Source: Candidatus Altimarinota bacterium (lineage in GTDB: Bacteria; Patescibacteriota; Gracilibacteria; BD1-5; UBA6164). Taken from it: 5,169 nt of DNA. The notes under the pieces were generated by a model. It was not told the DNA's origin and did no database searches. It saw only the letters and a program-made list of their open reading frames with translations. Below are positions 4,722 through 5,169 of the stretch, in pieces. Position 1 is the first letter of the stretch. Every line of letters begins with the position of its first letter. The position numbers and the translations under genes are program-made. Location of the stretch: the NCBI GenBank assembly GCA_027062145.1, contig JAMOTX010000076.1, forward strand, positions 1 to 5,169, written 5' to 3'.

Positions 4722-5169
4722 CTATATTTTTCTAATAGCTTTTAAAAATTTTCAATCATATCTAACTATATTTGTTACTTCATTTTGATCATTGTATACA
4801 AATAAATCTTCTCCTATTTTATAGTCTAATTTTTCTTCAACAAATAAACCATTATTTATTTTTTTTAAAGTATCATTATCTAATTGAATAAATATTTTAT
4901 TTTTAAATAAATCACTTATTTTTAAATTATTATTTTCATTAAACTCATCAAGACCTTGTCATAAAACTATATCTAAATCACCAATTTTTGTTCTTCTAAG
5001 CTTTGTAATATATCAACCAGTTCATAATATATCTCACAAATCAAAAGCTATACTTCTAATATATGTTCAAGCTGTAACTTCTGCTTTTAATGATAGTGAT
5101 GGATAATTATAATCTAGTATTTCTATATTTAAAACTGTTATTTCTCTTGTTTTCATTTCTACTTCTTTT
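4722..5169 (-). CDS. truB: tRNA pseudouridine-55 synthase TruB, C-terminal part
   Basis: TruB converts U55 in the T-loop of most tRNAs to pseudouridine. The window holds the last 148 aa; the start and the catalytic-Asp motif lie beyond the right edge. Numbered from the first complete codon, KEVEMKTREITV (1-12) matches the family's KEVERKTREVTI block. GTYIRS (34-39), DLGDILGTGGY (43-53) and LRRTKIG (57-63) are the conserved RNA-binding and structural motifs. About 55 C-terminal residues after ISDLFKNK resemble the PUA-like TruB tail. Six of 11 glycines are TGA, including the near-invariant Gly of GTYIRS and both glycines of DLG..LG, which is direct evidence for UGA=Gly. Stop is TAG (4724-4722). 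It lies upstream of tRNA-Lys on the same strand but with a terminator between them. A Met at position 5 is internal, not a start. Confidence 0.93.

Noticed and set aside
77..5169. Mycoplasma-type code (UGA = Trp)
   Set aside because: TGA occurs at positions that are conserved glycines in aspartokinase and TruB, and would place Trp in GTYIRS and GRG-SD motifs.

Overview
The window is very AT-rich bacterial DNA that reassigns UGA from stop to glycine (genetic code 25). In-frame TGA falls on near-invariant glycines of aspartokinase (the GRG-SD and SQG motifs, and the second G of the K-GG motif) and of TruB (the G of GTYIRS and the DLG/LG glycines). TGG is still used for Trp. UGA=Gly is known from the candidate phyla Absconditabacteria (SR1) and Gracilibacteria, so the organism is most likely one of these reduced-genome, host- or prey-dependent CPR bacteria. 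Which of the two cannot be decided from this window. Standard-code gene finders will break most genes here at TGA.

Layout, left to right. A strong terminator hairpin (1-36) precedes rplJ (77-646, +, L10) and rplL (836-1204, +, L7/L12). The unusually long gap between these two genes folds on paper into a compact multi-hairpin RNA (about 661-780), with a competing helix that suggests a switch. A terminator-like hairpin and tRNA-Gln(CUG) follow, then a second terminator. Next is a UGA-rich aspartokinase (1442-2917, +) with its own promoter and terminator. On the minus strand, reading from the right edge, are the 3' part of truB (4722-5169), tRNA-Lys(UUU) (4538-4613) with a clear promoter, a 5'-truncated phosphodiester glycosidase (NAGPA-type) remnant (4047-4460), and a membrane-anchored protein of unknown function (3173-3991).

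The most unusual architecture is an 85-bp direct repeat (2954-3038 and 4458-4542, 84/85 identical). Copy 2 starts in the last base(s) of tRNA-Lys and contains its rho-independent terminator. Copy 1 lies 1504 bp away, just after the aspartokinase terminator, with no tRNA beside it. The repeats bracket the unknown gene and the glycosidase remnant, whose frame is cut exactly at copy 2. The remnant uses no UGA for its 13 glycines and looks clearly less AT-rich than its neighbour. I infer an accessory insertion or duplication at the tRNA-Lys 3' flank carrying a broken gene that may have come from a standard-code donor.

The genes serve translation (L10 and L7/L12 stalk, two tRNAs, tRNA pseudouridine-55 synthase), plus one amino-acid metabolic enzyme. 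No start codon has a Shine-Dalgarno sequence. Several have a TATAAT-like hexamer 10-15 nt upstream, so leaderless or very short-leader mRNAs are possible.
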